Below, piece by piece: positions 36,125 through 45,503 of a DNA stretch of 64,000 nucleotides (positions within the stretch are counted from its first letter, which is position 1; the number at the start of each line of letters is the position of its first letter). A model generated the notes under the pieces. That model was not told where the DNA came from, ran no database searches, and was given only the letters and a program-made list of their open reading frames with translations. The stretch is from UMGS1519 sp050951005. GTDB lineage: Bacteria > Actinomycetota > Coriobacteriia > Coriobacteriales > Eggerthellaceae. The stretch spans positions 496,001-560,000 of the forward strand of contig JBMNIP010000002.1 in assembly GCA_050951005.1 (NCBI GenBank), given 5' to 3'. The position numbers were made by a program, and so were the translations under genes.

Positions 36125-37570
36125 ATGAGTCGACGTATCTACCAACGCCGCCCGGGTGCGACGTCTATAGCATCTTGCACGAAAATGTTCCGGCACACGG
36201 AAAGCGGAACGCATGCGTTCGTACTCGCCTTGAGCACGGTCGTCTTCGCCACAGCGCTGATACTGTGCGCCACCACCTTCGCCTTCGCAGGAGAAACCGC
36301 AACCGACACAACAGCCGTGCCAACCTCCTCAACCACCACAGCAACCACCGCCGATGCCACGACGGATGAAACCAGCAGCTCGTCCGCGGCAACCGATGCC
36401 GTCGACACGACTGCCGATCAGCAGTCTTCGACCGCACAGGCCGCATCCTCCGAGAGCACAAGCAGCGCAACCGATTCTACATCTGCCCAGACCTCCCAAG
36501 GCGCGGCATCCGATGCAACCCTGAACACGCAAACCACCACAACCGAGAAGACAACAGCCGATACATCGACCTCTTCGAGCAACACCAGCACCACCAAGAA
36601 GGCAACGGCCCCGAAGGTCGGGTCGAAGCTGCGCCCCGTGGCCGATGGCGCCTACACCATCGTCAACCGCGCGAATCGCTCGTACTCGATCTCGATCTCC
36701 CGTTCCTCTAAGAAGGCCGGCGCCAAAGCCATCTTCCAGCGTTTCGCCGCCACGAAGACCCAAACCTTCATCCTGAAATACCATGCGGACAAGAAGGCCT
36801 ACACCATCAAGGTGGCCAATTCGAAGAAGTACCTGTTCGCGAGCGGAAAGTCCGGACGCGTCAAGCAGTGTGCAACCGCCAAGAACCTAAATGCCTATTG
36901 GAAAATCCGCAACACTCGTAAGGGCTATGCGCTCTTCAATGCACAATCCGGTCGTTTTATGCGCGGGAAAGCCAACCCCGCCAAGAATGGCAATATCGTG
37001 GTCGGGAGCAGCAAGAACAATCGTTCGCGCTGGAGCCTGTACGCGGTAAAGTCCTGCAAGAAGGTGTCGTCCTCCACGCGCCTGAACCGCATCGTGGACC
37101 ATATCATCCGCTGCAAGACCAGTTCGCACGATTCCAAGGCAACGAAGTTCCGCAAGCTCTTCAACTACGTTGCCAGCAACCACTTCTCCTACGCTCACGT
37201 GAACAACCAGGTGCGCCCCACCTATAAAGGCTGGTCTGAGAAATATGCCCTGAACATGGCCCTGAAGCACCATGGCAACTGCTTCTCGTACTCCTCGCTG
37301 TTCGGCTACCTGGCACGCGGCTGCGGCTATCAGACCAAGATCATCAGCGGCAGCCTGTCTTTCGGTTCCTATCGCGTGAAGCACGGCTGGGTCCTGTGCA
37401 AGGTCGCAGGTCCCTGCTACAAAGCGAAGCCGAAGGCATCCAAGCACGGGTCCTGGCATATCTTCGATCCGGAGAGTGTGCACGATTACGGCATCCCCTT
37501 CAACCTTCCGTATCGTGGTGACAGCTCCACCGCCGTGTACTGCTACAGCCATCCCAAACTGACCGAGTAA
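36125..37570 (+). CDS. Exported beta-trefoil (ricin-like) and transglutaminase-like protein
   Basis: 481 residues. A long positively charged n-region leads to a signal segment (about 30-56, FVLALSTVVFATALILCATTFAFAGE). A Ser/Thr/Ala-rich stalk follows (57-155), then a ricin-B-like beta-trefoil (about 158-300) with repeats such as GAYTIVNRANRSYSI, KAYTIKVANSKKYL and GYALFNAQSGRFM. The C-terminal part has transglutaminase/NlpC-like catalytic residues Cys386 (HHGNCFSYSSLFG), His420 (KHGWVL) and Asp448 (HIFDPE). It probably binds surface sugars through the trefoil and processes or cross-links proteins. First gene of the cassette; closely related to the gene at 41426. Confidence 0.82.
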   Translation: MSRRIYQRRPGATSIASCTKMFRHTESGTHAFVLALSTVVFATALILCATTFAFAGETATDTTAVPTSSTTTATTADATTDETSSSSAATDAVDTTADQQSSTAQAASSESTSSATDSTSAQTSQGAASDATLNTQTTTTEKTTADTSTSSSNTSTTKKATAPKVGSKLRPVADGAYTIVNRANRSYSISISRSSKKAGAKAIFQRFAATKTQTFILKYHADKKAYTIKVANSKKYLFASGKSGRVKQCATAKNLNAYWKIRNTRKGYALFNAQSGRFMRGKANPAKNGNIVVGSSKNNRSRWSLYAVKSCKKVSSSTRLNRIVDHIIRCKTSSHDSKATKFRKLFNYVASNHFSYAHVNNQVRPTYKGWSEKYALNMALKHHGNCFSYSSLFGYLARGCGYQTKIISGSLSFGSYRVKHGWVLCKVAGPCYKAKPKASKHGSWHIFDPESVHDYGIPFNLPYRGDSSTAVYCYSHPKLTE

Positions 37571-37591
37571 CCGCAAGGGCTTTTCCTTTCG

Positions 37592-38998
37592 ATGGTATTC
37601 TCGTCCCTTCCGTTCCTCTGCGTCTTCCTGCCCGTCGTGTTCGGGCTGTGCTGCCTGATGCCCTCCGTTCGCGCAAAGAACGGGCTGCTGATTATCGCCA
37701 GCCTGCTGTTCTATGCCTACGGCGAGCCCGTGTACGTGTTCCTGATGATCGCGAGCACGCTGGCTAACTACGTGTTCGGCTTGCTGCTGCGCGGCGGAAC
37801 CGTCGGATTCCGCAAGGGTATGGTCGCGCTCGCGGTCATCGTGAACCTGGGGCTGCTGGGGGTATTCAAGTACGCCGACTTCTTCGTCAGCATTGTCAAC
37901 GGCATCGCCGGCACCTCGTTTGCCGGCCCGGGATTGGCACTCCCCATCGGCATCTCGTTCTACACGTTCCAGGCGCTCTCGTACGTCATCGACGTGTACC
38001 GCCGCGACATCGACGCACAGCAGAATTACGCAAAGCTGCTGCTGTACATCTCGTTCTTCCCGCAGCTGATCGCCGGCCCTATCGTGAAGTACCACGACAT
38101 CGCCCACATGATCGACGATCGCAAGATGACCGTCGAGGGCGTGAAATCCGGCTTGCGCCGCTTCATCGTGGGCCTGGGCAAGAAGGTCCTTATCGCAAAC
38201 ATCCTGGCCGTCGGCGTCGACGCCTGGTATGCGCAGGACCCCGGCTCGCTGAACATCCTATCGGCCTGGATTGTCGCGTTCGCCTATCTGTTCCAGATCT
38301 ATTACGACTTCTCCGGATACTCCGACATGGCCATCGGCATGGGCCGCATGTTCGGATTCCAGATCAAGGAGAACTTCAACCATCCCTACTGGTCGTGCAG
38401 CATCAAGGAATTCTGGCGGCGCTGGCATATCTCGCTGTCCACCTGGTTCAAGGAGTATCTCTACATTCCGCTGGGAGGCAACCGCAAGGGAAAGGCGCGG
38501 GCGGCGCTGAACCGCATCATCGTCTTCTTCCTGTGCGGCTTGTGGCACGGCGCTGCGTGGACGTTCGTCATCTGGGGCATGTTCCATGGCATCTTCCTGC
38601 TGCTGGAGGAATATATCCCCGCCATCCGCCGCATGCCGCGGGCGGCCGGCCATATCTACGCCATCGTCGTGGTGACGGTGGGCTTCGTCATCTTCCGCGC
38701 CGATACCATCGGCCAGGCGGGCACCATCATCGCACTGATGTTCACCGGCTTCAACTTCGACGCAGTGCACATGCAGGTGCTTTGTGAGCAGCTGACCCCG
38801 ATTTTCGTCCTGGTCTTCTGCCTGGCAGCCATCGGCCTGCTGCCCGTGAAAGATTGGACGCTGGCAATTGCCGAGCGCTGGAACCTGCGCGCCCTCGTGC
38901 ACAACGCCTCCTATGTGGCGGCGTTCATCATACTTATCGTCTGTCTGCTGGAGCTTTCCACAGGCGGTTACAACCCGTTCATCTACTTCCGGTTCTAG
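37592..38998 (+). CDS. MBOAT-family O-acyltransferase (AlgI/DltB-like)
   Basis: Membrane-bound O-acyltransferase, 468 residues, with about eleven hydrophobic segments. Family marks: FYTFQALSYVIDVYR, FPQLIAGPIVKYHDI, DFSGYSDMAIGMGRMFGFQIKENFNHPY, EFWRRWHISLSTWFKEYLYIPLGGNRKG and the catalytic-histidine region GLWHGAAWTFVIWGMFHG. Such proteins move acyl (usually acetyl) groups across the membrane to surface polymers. The partner SGNH protein is 15 bp downstream, as in alginate and other polysaccharide O-acetylation systems. The gap from the preceding gene is only 21 bp. Confidence 0.92.
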   Translation: MVFSSLPFLCVFLPVVFGLCCLMPSVRAKNGLLIIASLLFYAYGEPVYVFLMIASTLANYVFGLLLRGGTVGFRKGMVALAVIVNLGLLGVFKYADFFVSIVNGIAGTSFAGPGLALPIGISFYTFQALSYVIDVYRRDIDAQQNYAKLLLYISFFPQLIAGPIVKYHDIAHMIDDRKMTVEGVKSGLRRFIVGLGKKVLIANILAVGVDAWYAQDPGSLNILSAWIVAFAYLFQIYYDFSGYSDMAIGMGRMFGFQIKENFNHPYWSCSIKEFWRRWHISLSTWFKEYLYIPLGGNRKGKARAALNRIIVFFLCGLWHGAAWTFVIWGMFHGIFLLLEEYIPAIRRMPRAAGHIYAIVVVTVGFVIFRADTIGQAGTIIALMFTGFNFDAVHMQVLCEQLTPIFVLVFCLAAIGLLPVKDWTLAIAERWNLRALVHNASYVAAFIILIVCLLELSTGGYNPFIYFRF

Positions 38999-39013
38999 GG
39001 GAAAGGAGCGCAC

Positions 39014-40534
39014 ATGAAGAAGAAACACACCGCGGGCCTGGCCTTCGCCATCGCCGTCTTCCTTGTCCTGCTTATCCCCTTTGCCGGGCTGGCCTGGAAC
39101 GGCACGCAAGATGACGAGTTGGGATCGGAGCTTGCCGCATTCCCGCAGCCGACCACCGAGACGGGTGCGCCCAATGTGGACTACCTGAACCAACTGGGCG
39201 ATTGGTTCGCCGACCATTTCGCCTACCGCACCGAGCTCATCGACGCAGACTCATCCCTGCGCAGCGTGGTGGGAGCCAGCACCAGCAGCCAGGTGGTGCG
39301 CGGCAGCGATGATTGGCTGTACTACTCGGGCGAGCTGGACGACTACCTTGGACGCAACGTCATCAACACGCGCGGGGCCTACGACATCGCCCATAACCTG
39401 CGGCTGATCCAAGACACCGTCGAAAGCCGCGGCCAGACGTTCTTCTTCACCATCGCGCCTGACAAGAGCAGCGTTGCCGGCGAGCACATGCCCTCCTACC
39501 TGCAGAAAGGCAGCACAAACAATCTGAAGCTCCTTGTGCCCGCACTGAACGACGCGCAGGTGAACTACATCGATATCACCAAGGCGGTAACCGCGACCGC
39601 CGACAAGGGCCTTTGGCTCAAACGCGATTCGCATTGGAACAACGAAGGCGCCCTGCGGGCCGCAAACGTCCTGGCCAAGCACCTGGGCAAGGACACGTCC
39701 CTCTTCGACGAGGACGATGCGACCCAAACCGCCGGCGAAATCGGCGACCTGGAAAGCCTGGAGGCTCCAGGATCCACTGCACGCGAACCGAACCTCGACT
39801 TCGGCCAATACGACGCCTTCACCTATACCAGCGTCCAAGACCTGGACGACACGGGTACCTTCGTCGAGGCCGACAACAGCCAGGAGGGCGATAACGAGAA
39901 GAGCGCCCACGATCTCATCTCCACAACCTCGGACTTGGGCGACGGATCGTTGTTCCTGTTCCGCGATTCCTTCGGCAACGCGCTGCTGCCGTTTATGGCC
40001 AGCCAATACGAAAACGCCACCTTCTCCAAGTTGACGCCGTACGACCTGTCTGCCTGCCAGGATACCGATACGGTAGGCATCGAGATCGCCGAGCGCCATA
40101 TCACCGATCTGGCACTGACCCCGCCGTCAGTCCTCGCCCCATCAAGCAGCGCGCTTTCCACCAGCGACTCCTACCTGATTCCCGGCGACCTGCCCAACGT
40201 GCAGAAGACCAAGAAAACGGCATCGTCTACCAGCATCAACGCCGCCATGGATGGCAGCTTCCTGAAGATATCCGGCATCGTCGACTCCGCACTGATGGAT
40301 GACTCATCCGAAATCGAAGTCGCAGTACGGACGCCTGGCCAATCGCGCTGGCAGCTGTTGCATCCGTTCTACACCATCGAGGCGGACCAATCAGGGCAGA
40401 TTCAATCTGAAAACGGCTATTCCCTTTACACCGATGCGGCCGCTGCAGAAAACGGCAGCATCGAGGTAAAGGTGTTTGTGCAAACCGAGGGCACCTGGCA
40501 CGAGGCTGCCCACCAAACCGTCACCGTCAACTAG
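39014..40534 (+). CDS. AlgX/AlgJ-like SGNH (DHHW-type) acetyltransferase partner
   Basis: 506 residues, with an N-terminal signal anchor (about 8-27). Residues 50-340 resemble the SGNH-hydrolase-like domain of AlgJ/AlgX: FADHFAYRTELID, GSDDWLYYSGELDDYLG, FTIAPDKSSVAGE, LKRDSHWNNEGA (Asp/His pair at about 203-205) and LFRDSFGNALLPF, where the serine (about 317) is the expected nucleophile. It would take the acyl group from the MBOAT protein and place it on an extracellular glycan. The C-terminal 130 residues form an extra beta-rich region of unknown role. AAAGGAG precedes the ATG. Confidence 0.88.
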   Translation: MKKKHTAGLAFAIAVFLVLLIPFAGLAWNGTQDDELGSELAAFPQPTTETGAPNVDYLNQLGDWFADHFAYRTELIDADSSLRSVVGASTSSQVVRGSDDWLYYSGELDDYLGRNVINTRGAYDIAHNLRLIQDTVESRGQTFFFTIAPDKSSVAGEHMPSYLQKGSTNNLKLLVPALNDAQVNYIDITKAVTATADKGLWLKRDSHWNNEGALRAANVLAKHLGKDTSLFDEDDATQTAGEIGDLESLEAPGSTAREPNLDFGQYDAFTYTSVQDLDDTGTFVEADNSQEGDNEKSAHDLISTTSDLGDGSLFLFRDSFGNALLPFMASQYENATFSKLTPYDLSACQDTDTVGIEIAERHITDLALTPPSVLAPSSSALSTSDSYLIPGDLPNVQKTKKTASSTSINAAMDGSFLKISGIVDSALMDDSSEIEVAVRTPGQSRWQLLHPFYTIEADQSGQIQSENGYSLYTDAAAAENGSIEVKVFVQTEGTWHEAAHQTVTVN

Positions 40535-40543
40535 GAGGTATCT

Positions 40544-41332
40544 ATGAAATTTGGAAAAATCACCGCTGCAATCGCCGTATGCGCTTGTTTGAGCATGGGA
40601 GTCCTTGCCGGCTGCTCGTCATCCGATTCCGGGAGCTCGGCAAGCTCCTCGACCAGCAGCACCCAGGAAACAGCTAGCACATCGTCTGCTGCCCAAGAGC
40701 AGACGCTGCCGTCGTTCGGCAAGGCAACCGACAACGTCGTGGCAATCAATTGCAAGAACGGAACCGGAAAAGTGATCACGCAGATCACGGTGGCTACCAA
40801 AGGTGCCAAAAAGCAGACCTTCCTAGCCAAGAGCGACAAGATCAAGAAGAACGAAGAGTTTGTGCTGAACTTCGCACCGAAGCATGCAAAGTCGGGCACC
40901 AAGAGCACGATTACGCTGAAGTTCAAGAATGGCGAATCATATGCCATCTCCAAGGTTCCGCTGTCGAAGGTGAAGGACGCGCTCACGTTCAAGATGAAGA
41001 AGGACCTTGCATTCTGCACGTACACCAATGCTTCGGGTAAGACCATCAGCCTGTACCAGGTAGAAAAGAAGCTTGCAGAAGAGGAAGCAGCCGAAAAGGG
41101 AGCCATGATGGCGCAGGCACAGGCGCAGTCCACCACCACCGCGGAAACGGCAACCGACACGACGGCCTCGGCAGGAACAACCGACGGTTACGCCTCGGAG
41201 ACCCAGACACAGACGCAAACCCAGACCCAGACCCAGACCACGCAGAGCACCGCGGCTTCTTCCTCCGCAACGAGCGGATCTGCCAACCAGAAGGCCCGTG
41301 GCTGCTTGGATGATCCGGCGAACCGAGAATAA
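40544..41332 (+). CDS. Lipoprotein with a Thr-Gln repeat tail
   Basis: 262 residues. Signal peptide with lipobox VLAGC (Cys24), then a Ser/Thr linker. A Lys-rich domain (about 60-180) contains beta-strand-like stretches such as VVAINCKNGTGKVITQITV, consistent with an Ig-like fold but not recognised. The C-terminus is low complexity: six perfect Thr-Gln dipeptides (about 220-231), then Ser/Ala/Thr. Translation starts 9 bp after the previous stop with AGGAGG in between, so it is coupled. Gln-rich repeats and abundant Lys are features of transglutaminase substrates, and two transglutaminase-like proteins are in the same cassette; this link is inference. Confidence 0.75.
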   Translation: MKFGKITAAIAVCACLSMGVLAGCSSSDSGSSASSSTSSTQETASTSSAAQEQTLPSFGKATDNVVAINCKNGTGKVITQITVATKGAKKQTFLAKSDKIKKNEEFVLNFAPKHAKSGTKSTITLKFKNGESYAISKVPLSKVKDALTFKMKKDLAFCTYTNASGKTISLYQVEKKLAEEEAAEKGAMMAQAQAQSTTTAETATDTTASAGTTDGYASETQTQTQTQTQTQTTQSTAASSSATSGSANQKARGCLDDPANRE

Positions 41333-41425
41333 CCGCATACGTTTTCGGTCGATGATCGTCGAAACAAGCAGATCGGCCGAATCCTGTATCACTTTGAATC
41401 CAATGACGAAAGGACCGGTTGTCCC

Positions 41426-42631
41426 ATGAACAGCATACGGTTCGCACTGTCCCGTACCCATACCGCCTCGAACAGGACTGAAAACCAATATCGAGGATTC
41501 TCCTTTACGGTGGGCATTGCCGCCATCGTCCTTATCTGCGGCCTTTACACGGGGAGCCTTATCGCTCCCGAAGCTGCATTCGCTGGCGATTCAGCCACGA
41601 TGACAGCCGCCGCGAAGGGCGTTCAGTCTTCCGTAACAGGTGCGTCGGGCTCACGAGCCGACATGAAAGCAAGCCCTGCCAAAGTCGGTTCCAAAGCACG
41701 TCCGCTTGCAAATGGTTCATACTCCCTGCTCAACCGGGCCGATCGAACCTATTCGCTCTCATTCCAGCGTACAAGCGGCAGCGCCATTCTGAAACGTTTC
41801 ACCGCCACAGCGGGCCAGACCTTCACCTTGCACTACAACCAAACGCGAAAGGCCTATACCATACGGATCGCCCGTTCCGGGAAATATCTGGCCGCCGCCG
41901 CTAAACGCGGATCATCCCATACCACGCAGGTGAAACACGCCGCAACGCAAAGAGCATTTTGGCGTTTGAGCAAATCATCGAACGGCTGGAAGCTCACCAA
42001 TCTTGCGAGCAAGAGAACACTCAAGGCAGGCAGCGCACGCAATGGCAGCACCGTTGCGGTCGGAAAACTGGTCGGAGCCCGCTCTCATTGGTCGCTCTAC
42101 GCCGTGAAATCCTGCAAGAAAGTTGCGAAATCCATGCGCTTGAACAGAATGGTGGACTTCATCATCCGCACAAAAACGCGAGCAACTGATTCAAACGCGG
42201 TGAAGCTTCACAAGGTGTACTACTACATTGCCAGCACTGCGTTTTCCTACGCCCACGTAAATGGCCAGAAGCGCCCCAAAAAGAAGGGCTGGTCGGAAAC
42301 GTACGCCCTGAACATGGCCATTAAACATAGGGGCAATTGCTATTCGCTTTCATCGCTTTTCGGCTACTTGGCGCGTGCCTGCGGATATCAAACGAAAATC
42401 ATCAGCGGCGACGTGACCTCGATTTACGGCGGCCTTGCCAAACATGGATGGACCATGCTGAAGGTGTCCGGTGGATACGGGAACCAATACCCTAAGGCTT
42501 CGAAGAAGGGCCATTGGCACGTATTCGATCCTGAAGCATCCGCAAGCTATTCAGGAAATTTCTTCAACATCAAAAAAGGCGGTAAATGGCCGGCGATTTA
42601 CCACTACACGCATAACGAACTGACAGAATGA
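41426..42631 (+). CDS. Second exported beta-trefoil and transglutaminase-like protein
   Basis: 401 residues, colinear with the protein at 36125 but without its long Ser/Thr stalk. Signal segment about 30-58, then KVGSKARPLANGSYSLLNRADRTYSL starting the beta-trefoil, and the same WSLYAVKSCKKV linker into the catalytic region. Catalytic residues are Cys305 (RGNCYSLSSLFGYLAR), His340 (KHGWTML) and Asp368 (HVFDPE). The identical order and motifs show a duplication that flanks the acylation genes. AAAGGA precedes the ATG; a 93-bp gap separates it from the lipoprotein gene. Confidence 0.82.
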   Translation: MNSIRFALSRTHTASNRTENQYRGFSFTVGIAAIVLICGLYTGSLIAPEAAFAGDSATMTAAAKGVQSSVTGASGSRADMKASPAKVGSKARPLANGSYSLLNRADRTYSLSFQRTSGSAILKRFTATAGQTFTLHYNQTRKAYTIRIARSGKYLAAAAKRGSSHTTQVKHAATQRAFWRLSKSSNGWKLTNLASKRTLKAGSARNGSTVAVGKLVGARSHWSLYAVKSCKKVAKSMRLNRMVDFIIRTKTRATDSNAVKLHKVYYYIASTAFSYAHVNGQKRPKKKGWSETYALNMAIKHRGNCYSLSSLFGYLARACGYQTKIISGDVTSIYGGLAKHGWTMLKVSGGYGNQYPKASKKGHWHVFDPEASASYSGNFFNIKKGGKWPAIYHYTHNELTE

Positions 42632-42638
42632 AACGACA

Positions 42639-42675
42639 GAGCGGGGCGGCATGCCAGATGCATGCCGCCCCGCTC
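42639..42675. terminator. Terminator between the surface cassette and the CoA-transferase
   Basis: Perfect 15-bp stem starting GAGCGGGGCGG, 7-nt loop; located 7 bp past the last cassette gene and 31 bp past the end of the convergent gene. Confidence 0.8.
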
Positions 42676-42706
42676 TTCATCCGCTCTCTAGCTGCGCTGA
42701 TGACTT

Positions 42707-43990
42707 CTATGCCTGAGCGTGATCCGGGCCGAAGCTCGGCGCGAACACGCTGTCGGGAAGCTCGGGGCCATCGTAGATGCCGACCGCGCCGGATGCCGCC
42801 ATCGCTTCGATCTGGTCGTCGGTGTAGCCGTATTCCCGCATGACCTCTGCCGTGTCGTAGCCGATGGGGCGGCTGCGGTACAGCACCGGATCGCCAACCG
42901 ACTCCATACGGATCGGCGACGTGGTCAGGCACTTATCTCCGAAGGCGTCGTAGTGGATAGGACGCAGGATATCGTTGTCGTAGGCCTCTTCGTCTTCCAG
43001 CACGTCGTGGAACGTGTTGATTCGCTGGTAGGGCACGTCGTTCTCCTTGAAGATCTGCTCCCATTCGGCCCAGGTCTTCTGCGCGAACGCCTTCTCGATG
43101 ATGTCGATGACCACCTCGGTGTCGACGCCCTGCTCCATCATGGTCTCCTGCTTGCTGTAGATGGGGTGGTCCACCAGGTCCTCGCGTCCGATGAAGCGCA
43201 TCACGTGGTTGTAGAACAGGTTGTAGCTGCCGTAGCAGATCAGGAACCACACGCCGTCGCTGGAATGGTAGGAGTCGTTCGTCGGGCAGGTCACGTGGCG
43301 GCGGCTCTTGGGCCACTGGTCGCCGAATTGCGTTTCTGCAATGCCATGCTGGAAGCCCCAGCAGGCCATGTGGTACAGGTTCACGGTCACCTTATCGCCT
43401 TCGCCGCAACGGTCTTTGCGCACAAGCGCGGAAAGCAGACCCGCTGCCAGGGCGATCGAGGCATTCCAATCACCGAACGCCGCCGGCACGTTGCCCGGCG
43501 CGTAATGTTCGCCCGCCTGCGGAATGACCGCGAACAGGCCGCCACGGGCGGAATACGCTGTGGCGTCGAAGCCCTTCGTGTCACGTTCGGGCCCGCGTTC
43601 GCCGTACCCGCGCATCTGGCCCCACACCAGGTGCGGGAATTTCGCATGGATGGTCTCCCAATCGAAGCCCAGCTTCTTCAGCGCCTTGTCGCGGAAGCTG
43701 GTCACCAGGATATCGGCATCCTCCAGCAGCTTGTAAACGAACTCCTTGCCCTCGGGCGACTTCAGGTTCACCGCCAACCATGTCTTGTTCATGGAGGCCA
43801 GGTCGAATGCCGGGTCGTCGATATCCGTCTTCTCCATGCCGAAACCCGGCGCATTCGTGCGGTACTCGTCGCCCGAAAGCGGCTCGATCTTGTACACGGT
43901 CGCACCCATCTCCGCCAGGATGCGCGGACATGCCGGCGCAGCCACATACCCGCACAGCTCCACGACCTTGATGCCTTCCAAACCTTTCAT
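42707..43990 (-). CDS. Class III CoA-transferase (CaiB/BaiF family)
   Basis: Moves CoA between carboxylic acids. 427 residues from the ATG at 43990 (GAGG box upstream). The family N-terminus GIKVVELCGYVAAPACPRILAEMGATVYKIEPLSGDE binds the CoA nucleotide; MNKTWLAVNLKSPEG and GFDATAYSARGG follow, in which the aspartate at about 142 aligns with the catalytic Asp. The late domain includes WEQIFKENDVPYQRINT. The natural acid could be carnitine-like, bile-acid or aromatic; sequence alone does not decide. It is divergent from a LysR regulator, the classic arrangement for LysR control. The acyl-CoA dehydrogenase at 55 kb may act in the same pathway. Confidence 0.9.
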   Translation of the reverse strand: MKGLEGIKVVELCGYVAAPACPRILAEMGATVYKIEPLSGDEYRTNAPGFGMEKTDIDDPAFDLASMNKTWLAVNLKSPEGKEFVYKLLEDADILVTSFRDKALKKLGFDWETIHAKFPHLVWGQMRGYGERGPERDTKGFDATAYSARGGLFAVIPQAGEHYAPGNVPAAFGDWNASIALAAGLLSALVRKDRCGEGDKVTVNLYHMACWGFQHGIAETQFGDQWPKSRRHVTCPTNDSYHSSDGVWFLICYGSYNLFYNHVMRFIGREDLVDHPIYSKQETMMEQGVDTEVVIDIIEKAFAQKTWAEWEQIFKENDVPYQRINTFHDVLEDEEAYDNDILRPIHYDAFGDKCLTTSPIRMESVGDPVLYRSRPIGYDTAEVMREYGYTDDQIEAMAASGAVGIYDGPELPDSVFAPSFGPDHAQA

Positions 43991-44527
43991 AGAAACCTCT
44001 GTTCTCGCATATCGGCATACATTGCTCCCCATATTACCCGCTTCTGTCGCCGCGGCAGAGGCAATGCTGCTAACATTCGAGAATGCAGCTGATACTACCC
44101 TATCCGACCGGTTGCCATGTCAGCTCAACGCGACAGGTACTTTGTCGCCTCAGTGCCTGAAATGAACTTGAATCATGCAAGACGGATAGTGGAGGCTGCA
44201 AGAGTAGTGCAAGAAATTGTCTGTGCGCTCAAACGCAGACCTCATTTCGACGTATATCATGCTTTCTCCCAGACATATGCCCAAGCAAGTCATGGGCCAG
44301 ATCGATGAGAGCCGACTCGTTGATTTACGATTCGCTATTTGTTGGAATATTGATAAATTACTCATAAAGACATGTTTATGGCATGACATTTACTTTTCTT
44401 CTCTCGGATATATCATTTAGTTACACCATATAGCTAACATTGTTATGTAAACGATACTTTCTATCGCTGATATTCTTTACTTTCAATAATTTGAATGTAC
44501 AGGATCGGGGAGCACAGAGGAGGCAAG
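43991..44527. other. 537-bp divergent regulatory region
   Basis: No gene seen. It is clearly A+T richer than the flanks and carries the promoters of the CoA-transferase (left) and LysR (right). A TATCGCTGATA dyad lies at 44462-44472, 55 bp before the LysR start, a plausible LysR box. Confidence 0.6.
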
Positions 44528-45424
44528 ATGAATCTTTCACATCTGTACTACTTCCGTATGCTGGCACGAAAGCACAGCTTCAAAGATGCCGCCGCCGAGC
44601 TGTATATCTCCGAGCCCACGCTTTCCATCGCAATCAAGAAATTGGAAACGGAACTGGGTACCGAACTCGTCATCCGCAAGCGCTCGGCTATAGAGCTCAC
44701 GCCCGAAGGCGAAGAGTTCGCCGAATGCGTGGAGCAGTCGCTCCATAACCTCGACGAGCATGTTGCCAGCATCAAGACGCATGCGCGCGAACGCAACCGA
44801 ACGCTGCGTCTGGGCATCGTGTTCTCGTTGCAGCAGCGTGTCTGGCTTCCCCTGGTCAACGACTTTTGGATTGCGCAGAACCGTGAACCCGACAACATCA
44901 TCAAGCAGGGCACCACCGAGCAGTTGCTCCGTGCTTTGAAGAACGGGAAGATCGACGTCATCATCGCCGGCACGCTCGGGAAGGACGACTCCGTCGTCTC
45001 CTATCCCATGTGGACGTCCCCCGCTCTTGCAGCTATCAATACGGAGAATCCGCTGTCATCCCATGCCAGTGTGACATTCGACGACATCCGCGACAGCCGG
45101 CTGCTGACGTACGTATCCGACGGGCCCTTGGGAGAGGAATGCCGCAACCTTGCAAAGCAGTTCGACCTGAATCCGCTGTACGCCTATGCGAACGAGCCAT
45201 CGATCTGCTCGAATGTGGCATCCCAGCCCGACTCCATCGGCATCGTCTGCGATTCATGGCTTGCCTATTCATTCGAAGATGTGGCGATCATACCCATCGA
45301 GGATTCGCCGAAAGACTTCCACCGTTTCTGGCTGACGCACCGTGCGAACCCGCCGAAGAGCCATACGCTGCTTCGGGAGTTCGTCGATTTCGCGAAGGAC
45401 TACGACTACAACCGATACCTCTAG
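44528..45424 (+). CDS. LysR-family regulator next to the CoA-transferase
   Basis: 298 residues, starting at ATG 44528 after AGGAGG. The DNA-binding domain is MNLSHLYYFRMLARKHSFKDAAAELYISEPTLSIAIKKLE. The effector domain (about 88-290) is of the PBP2 type. Paralogous to the regulators at 18414 and 56430. It is divergent from the CoA-transferase and presumably controls it and its own gene in response to a pathway acid or CoA ester; the inducer is unknown. The MFS transporter at 46500 is a second possible target. Confidence 0.9.
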   Translation: MNLSHLYYFRMLARKHSFKDAAAELYISEPTLSIAIKKLETELGTELVIRKRSAIELTPEGEEFAECVEQSLHNLDEHVASIKTHARERNRTLRLGIVFSLQQRVWLPLVNDFWIAQNREPDNIIKQGTTEQLLRALKNGKIDVIIAGTLGKDDSVVSYPMWTSPALAAINTENPLSSHASVTFDDIRDSRLLTYVSDGPLGEECRNLAKQFDLNPLYAYANEPSICSNVASQPDSIGIVCDSWLAYSFEDVAIIPIEDSPKDFHRFWLTHRANPPKSHTLLREFVDFAKDYDYNRYL

Positions 45425-45503
45425 ACACCGCACCCATCATCGATTACGAGGGTAAGGGCTATCGGAAGAACATGCGCGATTGCCGCCGCCTTACCGACAA
45501 TTG

